DNA of 64,000 bases from assembly GCA_958295665.1 (NCBI GenBank), contig OY282560.1:23457653-23521652 (forward strand), written 5' to 3'. Below are positions 10,861 through 23,284 of the stretch, in pieces (the stretch's first letter is position 1; each line of letters begins with the position of its first letter). Source of the stretch: Tipula vernalis (lineage: Eukaryota > Arthropoda > Insecta > Diptera > Tipulidae). Made by a program: the position numbers and the translations under genes. The notes beneath the pieces are model-generated. The model was not told where the DNA came from, did not search any database, and was given only the letters and a program-made list of their open reading frames with translations.

Positions 10861-13800
10861 ATTTAACATAATTTAATTTAAAATGTGAATTGTGAGCTTT
10901 TTTGAATGCTAAAAATCTGACGTAAACCATTTATTAAATATAAAGCTCGCAAAATTTTAAAAAAGCTCTAATAATCAGAAAAAAGGGTTTGAAAATGATT
11001 TTTGCAAGGACCAAATACAAGTTAACTTCGAGTTTAACCTTCTTCCATTGATTCGTGGCGATTACCGTTTGCAATGAATTATGAGCTTTTATGAAATGCT
11101 AATATTATTTAAAAATTTGGTGTTAAACAATCAGGGCTTTTTTAAACTGCTAATATTAACTGACTTATATTTTCTAATTATTAGGCAAGAAGAAGTGAGA
11201 TATCACGCATGACCAGAAAAAATTGTTGGGTTGAAAATTATTTTGGCAATGAACTAGCCAAAGAACTAGTTAAGTTCAACTTTAATTTTATGTTGTTTCA
11301 AGATGATCAACGACGTCAACGTTTTTCGCAGTTGCTCCCATGTGTGGAAATAATCGGCCACCAAACATCAATTTTGCTGACAATAACCGTTGAAATAAAC
11401 ACAGCCACAGTTTAGCTTTCTGGTGGATTAAAAAACACATTTATAACATTTTGATACGAAATATTGGTCAGTTAAAAATGCATTATGTTGAAAGTGCTTA
11501 TTATAATCATAATCTGTAAACAAATAATCCCCGAAATTGGTAAATTACTATTCAACCACGAGTATTAAGTAGCAAATCATTGTGTTAAGCATATTCCCAA
11601 AATATTAATATTAATCGCCCACATGTTATAACCGCCACAGACGTTTGCCCACGCTTGCACATATAAATTTCTAGTATTACACACTTTGAAGGGTGACTCA
11701 TTCAAATTTGTTGTTTCCGCATGAGAAATTATATTTAAAAACACACACACACACAGCTACATGTAAATATATCTATGTATATAACATAGAAAGAAATAAG
11801 TCTCCTCCATAATAATACAAAGTTCTGCATCCTCCTTCCCGAATTGATTTAAAATTGTTTAAGTTAATGCTTTGTGTTTTCTAATGGGGTGAATAATTTA
11901 TTTATTTAGCATATTATCTTTCGCCTATCATAAACAATATATAAACCCAAGTCTAGCATCTATCACTTTGATTTTGAGCTCTATATCGGCACTACAAAAT
12001 TATTGTGATGATGACTATTATTCTTGTGAAGACGAGAAACAAAAAAAAAAAAAAAGATATTGCTGATGGTTCTTTTTGCCACTTCAATAATACTCGTATC
12101 CGTACTATGTCTATGTAATTCATTTTGTCTACTGCTTGAATATGTCTGTTTCGAAAAACCAACAAAATAAAAAAAAATATTTATTTTCAAAAGCATTTTC
12201 CTTTTTGTTTGTGTAAGTACAAAAGAAGAAGATATGATTTTTCAACAATCGTTTTCTCTGGAAATCGTTAAAAATTGCTATTGTATGCTGTGAAAATGTT
12301 GTGCTAAGTGATTTGTCGGGAACATATGCTTGAATTAACAGTGAAAAACAATAGATACAATAATTATAAATTGATTTGAACAGCACATACCAGAAATACA
12401 ATGTACCCAATAAATTCATGTATAGACGAACACTTATGCACGTTTATGTTATAAATAAAAATTTTCCGTCTAGTGATCAGCACAAAAATAATTTTCCATT
12501 TTTTTCTTCATACATTTGTATGTATATACAATATATATACAGCTATTAGGGGTGGTTTATTTCCTATATACATTTATATGTGTCTGTATGATAAAATACT
12601 TATCATCAATAATAATAAAATTTATATAAATAAGTAAATTATAATGCTTTCTGTGTAAGTCTAGGTTTTAAAATATAATTTTCGCATGCACATTTTAACT
12701 ATACACAACAATATAACGAGGGGAAGAATTTTGATTATTTTAGGGTTTCGACTTATTTTATCGGAACGCAGACCATTTTCGTGACAATCAAAAATTATTT
12801 TAGGATACTTGTTTAGCAATATGAACGAAGCCATTTCGTAATAAAATAAAATAAATAATGAAACTCATTACGAAAAAAAAACTAAACGATAACACTGTAG
12901 AAAAAATAAAAATTCTAAGAAATCGGGCGGATATTTTTCCAATACTTGGAAATAAAACAAAAAGTTTTTGTTCTTTATAAATGCTATGTACAATATATAG
13001 CTTTGCTTGTTTTTTGCCAGCCGGATAAACAATATAGATCTTGTGTATAGTGGTATCTGTAAAATAAAAAACCAACTGAAAGAAAATTTATCAGAAATCT
13101 TGTTTAATTATACAGAAATTAAAGGAAATTATGATAAAATTAACTTTGAAGTTTTTCTATTTTATTTGTTGTTTTGGGAGTTTTTTTTGTGAAACTGAAA
13201 AATGGGTGGTTTGATTCACAAAGATAATTATCTTCTTTTTTTTTTTAGTTTTTAATTAGAATATAAGGATATTTCAACAAACTTGATCACACAAAGTAAT
13301 GTCGTTTGCATCTAGAAAATGTGAGATTAATTAAGAAATTATCCGGATTACGGCTTGTTTAAGAAGAAAAGCTAATATTTAATATTTAAATAGAAAAATT
13401 GGCAAATAAAGTGTTTCTCACTGAAGTTTATTGCTATTATCAATTTATCGAAATGTGTGGTTAGGTGCAAACTTAGTTTTAGGATCTGCCCTATCTAGTT
13501 TTTAAAGGCCACAAAACGTTAAGAGTAGGTCCTGAAACTTTTTAGGAAAGCTCTTTTGGTGACTAGCGATGATTCGATTTGATAAAACATTATTCGCCTT
13601 GCTGTCCTTTATGAAAATTGTTCGCTTATGTTTGAAATGAAGTTCCTGTTTTGCATATTGATTTGAATTTTTCGGCCTTTCGGGATTCTGATTCATTCAA
13701 ACTCCGTATGCGGATACTCATATTTAAACGGGTGGTTCCGCCTTTTTAGATTTTTAATCTGGTTCAACAAAACATAGGAAAGAGAACTGATCCTTTTGCT

Positions 13801-13905
13801 GTTTGGTTCCTTTGATTATTCTCCTTAGAATAATGCCTGGAAGCGTGAGAATAAAACTTACTATCTGCGATCTGGCGATCACCAGATTATTGAGGAGGTG
13901 ATTTA
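10861..13905. other. A+T-rich DNA without recognisable genes
   Basis: Short frames of 60-96 codons occur on both strands but show no domain, and their composition follows the A+T background. A short AC run lies near 11741-11754 and a poly-A run at 12042-12055. No transposon ends were found. Confidence 0.55.
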
Positions 13906-14925
13906 TATTTTAGTACACTTAATTTATATAATTAATTTTATTTATTTAACTTATTTAATTTAACCAAATTTAATTAATTTAATTTATTTAATTTGTTTTA
14001 TTTTATTTGTTAACTTTAAAAAAATTTAATATGTTTACTTTGTATAGTTTATTTTGTTTTATTCATTTAATTAAACAAGACTTAATTAGTTTAATTTATT
14101 TATTCAACTGAGATTTAATTAATTTAATTTATCTAATTTGGTTAGCTTATTTAATAGTTTAATTTGGTAAATTTATTAAAATGTATTTAATTCACTTAAT
14201 TAATTCGCTTAATTTATTTAAGTTATTTAATTTGTTTGGTTTAAAGCAGATTTAATTAATTTCAATTATTTAATTTATATATTTTAGATTATTTGTTTGA
14301 TTTATTTAATTTATTTGGTTTACTTAATTAATCTAATTTAATTAATTTACAGGTTATTTAAATCTTTTAATTAAATTAAGTTAATTCGTTTAATTTATTT
14401 AATTTATTTAAGTTACTTAGTTTATTTGGCTTATTTAATTTTTAATTAGTTTATTTGTTAATTTAAAAAGATTTAATTAGTTTAGTTTATTTAACTCGTA
14501 TAATTTATTTTGTTTAGTTTATTTAATTTATTTAATTAAATAAGATTTAATTAGTTTAATTTATATAATTCATCTAGTTTATTTGGATTATTTAATTATT
14601 TAATTTATTTATTTGGTTTTATTTGTTTAAATAAGGCAGATTTGATTAGTTTAATTAGTATAATTTATTTAATTAAACCAGATTCAATAAATTTAATTGA
14701 TCTTTAATCTATTGAATTTGCTTTTTAATTTAGTTCACTTAATTTATTTAATTCGCTTAATTTATTTAAGTTATTCAATTTGTTTAATTGAAGGCCGATT
14801 TAATTTATTCAATTTATATATTTTAGATTATTTGTATAATCTATATAATTTGTTTAATTTATTGAATGCATTGAACTTCTTTAATTCATTAAAATTATCT
14901 AATTTATTAATTGTTTAATTTATTC

Positions 14926-15274
14926 AATTCAGATAATTTGTTTAATTTAGTTAGTTTACTTCATTTATAAATATATTTATTTATGTTATTTTATTTGATT
15001 AATCAATTTAATTAATTTAGTTTATAAATTGCCTAAATTATTTAAGTTTTTATTTAATTTTTTCGTTTAATTTATTCAAATTAATATAGCCATTATAAAT
15101 TCAATTTCTTAAATTTATTTAGTTTACATAAGTAATTTTATTTAATTAATTTAATAAAAATAAAAATTTTTTTAAAATATTGCACTTTTAATTTAATAAT
15201 TTATTTAATTTGTTTAAATGATTCAATTTTCTTGCCAAATTTAATTTACAAATTCAACAATTTAAATAATTAAA
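14926..15274 (+). repeat. 349 bp target-site duplication, left copy
   Basis: This block matches 15701-16049 base for base with the same offset (775) throughout, with only two substitutions noticed by eye. The right copy begins directly after the poly-A tail of the LINE insertion, and the left copy ends directly before its first base. It is therefore read as a very long target-site duplication. Confidence 0.85.
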
Positions 15275-15700
15275 ATAAAAAATACTTCGCAGTATCACCA
15301 ATGCTCCTTGGTACATTCGAAATAGTAATATACATCACGACCTTGGGATTAAAACCGTTAAAGAAACAATTAAAGAATTCAGTTCGAAATATTATTCAAA
15401 ACTAGAAGCACATCCCAACGAATTGGCCAGGGAGATACTAAAACAGCCGCGATTTAGACGTCTGAGAAGAACAGATCCACTCGAACTAATGAACCTGTGA
15501 ACCTGTAAATTTAATTCGATATACACATATAAGTGTAGTCTAAATTAATTAAATTGTGAGCCCTAACAATAAGTATTAACATTGGTTAAGACTTAAAATA
15601 TGTAATAATTTTTAGCTTAAGATTTGATTACTTCTTGTTAGTTTCTTATGTTGAAAGATTCAAGAATAAAGCCATTGGCAACATTTAAAAAAAAAAAAAA
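15275..15700 (+). mobile_element. 5'-truncated Jockey-clade LINE insertion with poly-A tail
   Basis: A 426 bp insertion in the A+T-rich array. It carries the end of a reverse-transcriptase ORF, a ~170 bp 3' untranslated region, an AATAAA-type signal (15664-15669) and a poly-A tail of about 17 bases ending at 15700. It lacks everything upstream of the ORF2 tail, as is usual for LINEs that stop reverse transcription early. The near identity of its flanking duplications suggests a recent event. Confidence 0.85.
15282..15500 (+). pseudogene. Jockey-family ORF2 C-terminus (72 codons)
   Basis: An uninterrupted frame from the insertion point to TGA. It contains ITNAPWYIRNSNIHHDLG and ends LRRTDPLELMNL, the characteristic last part of Jockey/Doc/F-type ORF2 proteins (family: NAPWYVRN..IH.DL ... 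RLRR..P.DL). The 3.7 kb element at 32.7-36.5 kb ends with the related DAPWYVRNNDLHRDL and LKRTKPFELV. This tail follows the reverse-transcriptase thumb and has no activity alone. No stop or frameshift is present, in keeping with a young copy that is dead only because it is truncated. Confidence 0.85.
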
Positions 15701-16049
15701 AATTCAGATAATTTGTTTAATTTAGTTAGTTTACTTCATTTATAAATATATTTATTTATGTTATTTTATTTGATTAATCAATTTAATTAATTTAGTTTAT
15801 AAATTGCCTAAATTATTTAAGTTTTTATTTAATTTTTTCGTTTAATTTATTCAAATTAATATAGCCATTATAAATTCAATTTCTTAAATTTATTTAGTTT
15901 ACATAAGTAATTTTATTTAATTAATTTAATAAAAATAAAAAATTTTTTAAAATATTGCACTTTTAATTTAATAATTTATTTAATTTGTTTAAATGATTCA
16001 ATTTTCTTGCCAAATTTAATTTACCAATTCAACAATTTAAATAATTAAA
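15701..16049 (+). repeat. 349 bp target-site duplication, right copy
   Basis: Second copy of 14926-15274, starting at the base after the LINE poly-A tail. After 16049 the array continues with TTTGTTTAATTT, whereas the left copy runs into the LINE, which fixes both boundaries. Confidence 0.85.
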
Positions 16050-16223
16050 TTTGTTTAATTTATTTAATTGAGCCAATTCATTTAATTTATTTGGTTTTCT
16101 TAATTAATTTGATTTGATTAATTTTTATGTTGCTTAAATTATTTAATTAATTGAATTTATTTGTTTTAACTTATTTAATTCGTTAAATTTATTTAAATTA
16201 TCAATTTATTTGTTAATAATTGG

Positions 16224-16860
16224 GCAGCAAATCCGCTAAGTCACCACTCATAGGGATAGGTAATAGATGTTATTGGTTCCACTTCGACGGAAGAAAGTAA
16301 GAACCACTTATGGACAGGTTGAACAGGATTTTTAAAATAAATTGGGTGTCTGATTCGGAGCAGTTAAATCAGCTGTGGGAAAATTTGTGCCAGCATTTTA
16401 TACAAAACACAGAATAATCCAGCGGAATTATGTGTGACATACAACATTTCTGAGCGTTTTCTTTGACCTTAATAATAAATATTACTTCTTAATCAATATT
16501 TCTCCTAAAATATTATCTACTTCTTTGACCTTAATAATAAATATTAGTTCGAATGCCAAATCAAAAACTTCTTTCTTCTCATCAATCAATAACAGATAAG
16601 TTTCATAACAAAGAATCCTAATTAATAAATGTAAGATCTACTGTTAAATTTGGACAATAAAGCTTACAAATATTAATTTGCAGAATTGTGATGATTGTGG
16701 ACTTCTAGGAATGATTACGAGAAACAAGAAGTCTATTCTAATTATATTTGTAACATACCAAACCTCGAATTGACTTTATCTAATTTTAATAAAGGAAAGT
16801 ATTATTCGACATTTGTGGTCGGCAGGAGCCGGCATTGTCAGTCAAAATATAGACATAGGT
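16224..16860. other. Unique block inside the A+T array, partly duplicated
   Basis: The first ~150 bases (GCAGCAAATCCGCTAAGTCA onward, including CCACTTCGACGGAA and GATTCGGAGCAG) are a diverged duplicate of 18187-18365 (GCAGCAAGTCCGCCAAATCA, CCACTTCGGCGGAA, TATTCGGAGCAG). In both places the block directly follows the A+T-rich array, so array and flank were probably duplicated together. No protein is recognised. Confidence 0.6.
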
Positions 16861-18186
16861 ATTGGTTTATTTAATTTCTTAAATTTGCTTAAACTATCTA
16901 ATATATTAAATTTGTTTAAATGATTTAATTTACAAATTAACAATTTAATTTATTAAATTCGTTTAATTTATTTAAACAAATTTAGAAGTTACTAAATTAT
17001 TTAACTTTCAATTTAATTAATTTGTTCAATTTAATATTTAATTTGTTTAAATGATTTAATTTATTTAGTTGAACCAAATTTAGTTTAATAATTAATTTAT
17101 TGAATTTGTTTAATTTATTTGGTTTACTTAATTAATTAATTTAGTTAATTTATGTGTTGTTTAAATCATTTAAATTAACTAATTTTATTCGTTTAATTTA
17201 TTCAATCTGTATAAGCTAATTAATTTATTTGTCTTATTTAATTAGTTTATTTTATTTAAAATGATTTAGTTAGTTTAATTCATTTAAATAATTTAATTAA
17301 ATAAGTTTAATTTAAATGAAAAAAATTAGATAAAAAAATAATTAAATTAGTTTAATTTATTTAATTTATATAGGTTATTTAATTAAACCAGATTTAATCA
17401 ATTTAATTCTTTAATTTTCTAATTTGTTTGGCTTATTCAATTGTTTAATTAATTTATTTTATTTGTTTAATTTAAGCAGGTTTATTTAGTTTAATTTATA
17501 AAAAATTTATTTAATTTGTTAAATTTATTTGATTAAACCAGATTAATTAACTTAATTGATCTAGTTCTCTTAGCTTAATTCGCTTAATTTATTTAAGTTA
17601 TGTAATTTGTTTAATTTAAATCTGATTTAATAAATTTTATTAGTGTGTTTTAGATTATTTGTTTAATTTATTTAGTTAAGCCATATTTAATTGATTTTAT
17701 TTGTTTAGTTTATTTAATTGTTTAGTTTATTAAATTTAGATAATTTGTTTAATTAATTTGTTTGCTTTAATTTATATAATTTATTTAGCTTATTTAATTT
17801 GTTTATTTTACTTTGTTTTTTAGTTTATTTAATTATTTTAATTTATTTAAATTATAAATTCCTTAAATTATTTAAGTTTTTATTTAATTAATTCGTTTAA
17901 TTTATTCGAATTAATATAACTATTATAAATTAAATTTGTTAATTTATTTAGTATACTTAAGGAATTTAATTTAATTAATGTATATGTTGCATAAATTATT
18001 TAACTTTTTATTTAATAATTTATTTAATTTGTTTAAATGATTTAATTTTCTCAGACAAACCAAATTTATTTTACCAAGTCAACAATTTAATTTATTAAAT
18101 TTGTTTCATTTATTTAATTAATCCAATTTATTTACTTCATTAATTTAATTTAATTAATTTGTATATACATTATATATTATTATTGT
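16861..18186 (+). repeat. TTTAATTTA-like A+T-rich array, second block
   Basis: Same repeat type as 13906-16223. Bases 17860-18080 are a diverged version of the unit at 15020-15260, with the same order of landmarks (TTATAAATT, TTTAAGTTTTTATTTAATT, AATATAR.AT TATAAAT, TGTTTAAATGATT). No coding capacity. Confidence 0.8.
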
Positions 18187-19377
18187 GCAGCAAGTCCGCC
18201 AAATCAACATTCTTATGGATGGGCAATATACCATATGTCATTGATTCCACTTCGGCGGAAAGTAACAACAACTTTTGGGCAGGTTGAACCGTTAACCGGA
18301 CTACCAATGACGTTCTTCAGGGTTTTTAAAAACATATTTTGTATTTTATTCGGAGCAGCACCTTTGTTAACATCTAACTTCTTGCTCCGAAATAATTGGT
18401 TCGAAATAAATTTCAAGACCTTTACAATGATCCGCAGCACGGTCGCTTCAACTGGAGAAAGTTCATCTGACTATGGTTAATATTTATATGAATGGTGAAC
18501 TTTCTTGGTGACTATATAATGAGACCTTTCCAGTGACACCTCCTAACCTTTCTATGACACCTGCAAAAGCCAAACATTTATATCTGCCAGTAGTACCATA
18601 ACGGTAAATTTGACAATTAAAATGAATTAACTAAAGATGTGAAATTTTCAATGACATAAAAGGGTGTGTTCGACAGGAAAAATTGCTTTTCATATTACAG
18701 TGGAGAATTTCGATCGAGATGTTTATAACAGTATTACTCTCAGCCAGTACAAAATCTGCAAATAATAAGTAAATTTGATAATTAACGTGCTAGAACTAAG
18801 ATTGTTGTATTCTGTAAGACCTTTACAATGATGTACGACACGGTAATATTATAAAATGGATTTGCACCTTACCGTGGTGAATACTTTCTGACCTTTCTAC
18901 AGGATCAAGTGCCGAACGTAAATTTTGTCCACCTTTTTGTCTGAAGTAAAATTGTTGCATTCATCAAAACCTTCAAAATTATTTATAGTTCTACATGAGC
19001 AGTTTTGAGAGAAAATATTTATTTTTAACTGTGTGTTGAATAATGTTAGATTTTTCTGGCGGGCTTTTAAAGAGGCTTTATTTTTCAACGGTATACCTTT
19101 TGCAACAACGTGCGATGAGATCAAACATTTGTTTAGGTGGTCATCGGGTCATGACGTTTTGCTTGTAGCTTTATATACACAACGAGATTGATCCTAGAGA
19201 CTCATATTTGGTAATAAAGCTTGATATTTTTTTTAAAAATATTTTTTTAAAAATTTATTCGAATTTAATTTAGTGAATACCATCACAATCATACCTCCAA
19301 TTTACCGAACTGATTCAACATGTTTATAGTTTTAATTTACCGCTTTCTTTCATTCGTGTTCGTGTATCGTTACTAGT
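18187..19377. other. A+T-rich DNA, start duplicated from 16.2 kb
   Basis: The first ~180 bases are the second copy of the block described at 16224. Overlapping 75-81 codon frames on opposite strands here have no recognisable domain. The remainder shows no repeat or gene that I can support. Confidence 0.5.
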
Positions 19378-19784
19378 CGTGTTTTCCATGAGAACTGCAC
19401 TAGAACTCGATAAATTTTTAATTCCTTTTATTCTATGTAAACAGAAAAAAAATTAAATTCATAAAGTGATAATGTGTAGTGCATTTCACATAAATACACA
19501 TTTTAAGTTGTTACAGCAATAAATAATGATAATTATAGCTTATTTTTTAGTTACACTGGATAAACCCATGAATTTATCGAGTGTAGTTGCGTGTAATGAC
19601 GTCAGCAAGAAATAAGAAAATATTGATGAAATAACTGAAGGGGGAAATTTTTAAACTTAAAATATGTAATTATATCAAATACACTACACATTCGCGCATT
19701 AAGAATTTATTTTTTTTCGTTTTACATGGAATAAAAGGAATTTAAAGTTTATCGAGTTCTAGTGCAGTTCTCATGGAAAACACG
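19378..19784. mobile_element. MITE with long (~65-110 bp) terminal inverted repeats
   Basis: The left end reads CGTGTTTTCCATGAGAACTG then CACTAGAACTCGATAAA and TTCCTTTTATTC. The reverse complement of the right end gives the same blocks with few changes. Similarity continues inward through GAAAAAAAAT and ATGTGTAGTGNATTTNA, giving arms of about 110 bp. A partial copy of the TTATCGAGTGTAGTTGC motif lies in the centre. There is no coding capacity. TSD and superfamily are not clear; it is a non-autonomous DNA transposon of about 407 bp. Confidence 0.75.
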
Positions 19785-21650
19785 GCTACTATTGAAATTT
19801 TTTGTTAAAGTTTTTTTGGGATTAGTTAATAATTGGTTCTTGCTTAGTTTGAAGATAGTTTAAATTTTATTTATATAATCAGATTGTGTCTCAAACACAT
19901 AATTTATGGTTGCATCTTAAAGTTGAACCAACTCTCTAACATTAAGCAAAATGAGTTTTAAATCACAAATATTTACAGATTTGAAAGAATTTGTTGTAGC
20001 TTAAAGGAATAAGATGATTTTTTTACTTCTTAGAGAATTTGTGCATATTGTATCTCGCTAAAACCCTATTTAAACCATCCCCAGGCATTTCTAATTCAAG
20101 GAAAACATGCAAACAACATTATTTAGCTTGTTACGAATCATTTTACAGACGGAAAGTATACAACATTTACACATTTTTTATCTTGATTTTACACACAAAA
20201 ATGCGCTCTTTGTTGTGATCTCTCGTAAGAAATGAAAATATGTTGTAATTGGTTATTAAAACTTTACATATGAAAAAAAAAAATATAATCTTAAAAAACT
20301 GTTATACTTAAATGCATAATGTCGCTATATTCTTTGTAGCATTTTTTTTAATAAAGCTAAGATGGAAAACTTGTTTCTTAAAAAAGGTGAAATTAAAAAA
20401 AAAATTATCTTGCTTATACTTCTTAATAATATGAGAGTTATCAAACGTATAATTAACTAACTTTAATTAATGTCGTTATCTCATAAAACAAAATTTTGTT
20501 GTTGTTGCCTTAAATTTAATATTCATCCGTTCTTAATTCTCACTCGTTTTTGTTTGTCGTAAGTTTGTAGGTACAAAGCGATATAAAATTTTGTTTAACT
20601 TACATAAGGAAAATTCTATGTAACAAGCAACTTTTCTGTACATAAAGTTTTATTATGTGCTTTTTTTAAACAATGAGCTTAAAGTGTTTGAAAAAAATAA
20701 AAAATGCTGCTTTAAAGTTTGATTTTTTGCAGCTTGCGCTCCAATGTTGTATTTGTGTATGTGAGTGGAGAAAATAAAACTTTATTTAAAAAGTACTTTG
20801 TGTAGCCAAATGATGTAATTTGATTCTAGTGTGGTTTTTACGGTTGGTTATTTTTGATTTGGTTATTTAAATAAACTATAGATAATATACATACAACAAC
20901 AAAAATAAAATGAGTTTTTGATCAATTATGCTGGTTAGGATACTAGCCGCAAAATCAATTATTTCGGCACTTATCCAGCCAAATTCGATAATAAATCACG
21001 GAAAATAAATAAATTTTTGCAAAGTGCTTCAATTTTTTTTCATTCTCCTATTATCTCTGTATATACACTCAAACCAATTGGTAAAAAAGATAATCTAACA
21101 TCGGATAACGAAATACATCCATTTGAAATTTGATTTATTATACCAAAAAATAAATAAAAATTCCAATAGTGAAAATGAATGAAATTCTTGATAATTTTTT
21201 TGTGATGTTCCTCTTTGTTTTGTGATTAACAGCGTAATTTTTTTGTTTGCTTTTTACATATCATCAGGCTGAATGAAACCAAGCATTGCTATCTAACAAA
21301 TCGCACATTGAATAATTACCATACAGCGTTTTTTTTTGTTCAATAAACTATAAATTAACAGAGCGCAATATAAAATTGCAACATTAGCACATACACGTAC
21401 GCCAATGACGTATACGCATCAGCTACAATATTTATGAGTTTATTCTGTCTCCAGCAAATTATAGAGAATTTTTGAAATTTCTTAACAAAACAAAATTTGG
21501 AATTTTCTTAAATTATATGTAATCTATATACAAATCTATTAATTATAATTATTCATTAATTTTATTTACGAAAAAATTGTATGTACGCCTAAAAATGTAA
21601 ACTTTGATCTGATCCGGAGCACTACGCTTCAAGAAATGCATTCATTATTA
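19785..21650. other. A+T-rich DNA without recognisable genes
   Basis: Many poly-A and poly-T runs and no coding frame with a recognisable domain. Nothing repeated within the window was noticed here. Confidence 0.5.
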
Positions 21651-21758
21651 ACCAACAGTCATTTGATGGCATAAAACCGAGTTCGAGAGCCACCTCAACG
21701 ATTGACTGACATAAGCCATCAAACAGCCAACAACTTTTTTTTGTTAATTTTGGCAGCG

Positions 21759-21826
21759 GTGTTGGCAAATCCACCGGATTGTTCCCTTTCGGAAATTATA
21801 GACATGATGGGAAGATTTCGATCTAG
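21759..21826 (+). other. Exon-like 68 bp segment
   Basis: A pyrimidine-rich tract ending TTTTGGCAG precedes it, and a strong donor-like AG/GTACGTAAG follows it. Two frames are open. One reads VLANPPDCSLSEIIDMMGRF. The other reads FGSGVGKSTGLF (starting just upstream) and goes on to DGKISI, which looks like a Walker A strand-loop of an ABC-type ATPase but ends in TAG at the donor. Only one can be real, if either. It could be a host exon or a pseudogene fragment; I could not join it to another exon in phase. Confidence 0.25.
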
Positions 21827-22043
21827 GTACGTAAGAAAATCCTTTTTGTTTACCTTTCTGAGAATCTCTCATAATCGGTTAATATTGGAAATCTCACATA
21901 ATATCAAATAATTTTTAATATCCTGAGAAATCTTTATCAATAGTTGAGAATAAAAAATCCTCCCGAATCTACAAAAAAAGGGTTAAGGCCTTGTTAAAAT
22001 TTCGACAATTCCTAAAAAAATATGAAATAAATCTTAAATTATA

Positions 22044-23281
22044 GATAGGGCGACCAGGTCAAAACTGACTTAACATGGACGAAGTCTGAAAAAGTTTAAA
22101 AAACCAGAACAATTATTAAGTCTCAAAATGTGTATATTACCCCATATTTCAATGGGGTAAGGAGGTAAGGAGTTTCTTAAACAAGTCATGGCCAGAATTC
22201 AACAAACATTGCGGAACCCAACTATTGATACTTTGATCTTTACATACAAACAACAAATCAAAAATCTAGATTTTCCATAAAGAAATGTGTTTTTTTTACT
22301 TCATTCCCCGATCCCCAGGCCAGATCCCCCAATGTGTTAGTGAAATTTTATATCTGAGTTATTAGTTCTAAATCGAATTATTCACTCTGAAGAATTCCTT
22401 GAATCATTTCATTTAGGATCGGATCTTAAATAAAATAGGTCCCAAATTTAAGAAATATTATAAAAAACAATTTCATTAAATTTTTTAAGTCGATACTTTA
22501 AAAATCTATCGCTTATAATAGGCCGAAATCAACCCTTACTGCGTCTCTACGAGACCTTTCGAAATTTACTTATAAAGTGTTAGTGAAACTTGTAGATGGT
22601 ATGTCACCGACCTATTTTACACACAAACATTCATTATGTCTGACGACGCATATTATAATTACTTAAATACCAGCCGATTATTCAAGCGCTTGTTGTAAAA
22701 TTCAAGAATCCTTCGGCCTTATCGTCTAGGGTCGGATTTTCTAATTAAACTTCGGCTCAAATACAAAAAATATTAACACTGCCAATGACGTTTTCGGCCA
22801 TATAAATCAAAAATTACATTCGCCAAATTTATTTTTACATACTAAGCTAATTCAGACTTTCTTCTCAGCCTCCAGAATCAAACAGAACAAGCACATTTGT
22901 GGATGGATTTTAGTGAAATTGTATATCTGAAATATTTTGCAGATCCTATAAATAGTTCCTAATACAAAACCTTTTATTTTATGGCATGAAGAATTTTTTG
23001 GCGACAAGATTGGGCTGGGATCAGAATTTTTTAAAATTAAACATGGCCCAATAGTAAGAAATATTTTGGAACACTCTCGTACCAATAATACCAAAAATTA
23101 GATTTACTAGTTTTCCATGAACACACATGTCAGCTTCCTAAAAATATTTAAATTGTGTTGCTTATAAATTTAGCGATGTAAATAAAAATTTGCTAAAAGC
23201 TAAGACATTTTCAGAGAGGCTCGCAGAAGTTTGAAAAACCAGAACATGTCCAGAGAAATCAGGACTTTTGGTTACCCTAAT
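22044..23281. mobile_element. Degenerate repeat with TAGGG-type inverted ends, copy 1
   Basis: The left end reads TAGGGCGACCAGGTC and the reverse complement of the right end reads TAGGGTAACCAAAAGTCC, both continuing into AACCAGAAC-type sequence further in. Interior blocks such as GGAGTTTCTTAAACAAGTCA, CAACAAACATTGCGGAAC and GAAATTTTATATCTGAGTTA recur at 54.57-55.55 kb. I read them as two old copies of one non-autonomous DNA transposon. The terminal matches are imperfect and no target duplication is clear. Confidence 0.45.
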
Positions 23282-23284
23282 TAT

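Larger units (their letters stand above)
13906..16223 (+). repeat. TTTAATTTA-like A+T-rich array, first block
   Basis: A long degenerate array built from TTTAATTTATTTAATTTG and close variants, interrupted by the LINE insertion at 15275-15700. Longer sub-units recur in diverged form (for example 15020-15240 against 17860-18080), so the array evolved by duplicating blocks as well as short units. One strand is rich in T and the other in A. No coding capacity; the 73-codon frame near 14.7-14.9 kb is a by-product of the repeat. Confidence 0.85.

Noticed and set aside
14697..14918. 73-codon Leu/Asn/Tyr-rich ORF
   Set aside because: Product of the TTTAATTTA array; no start context or domain.
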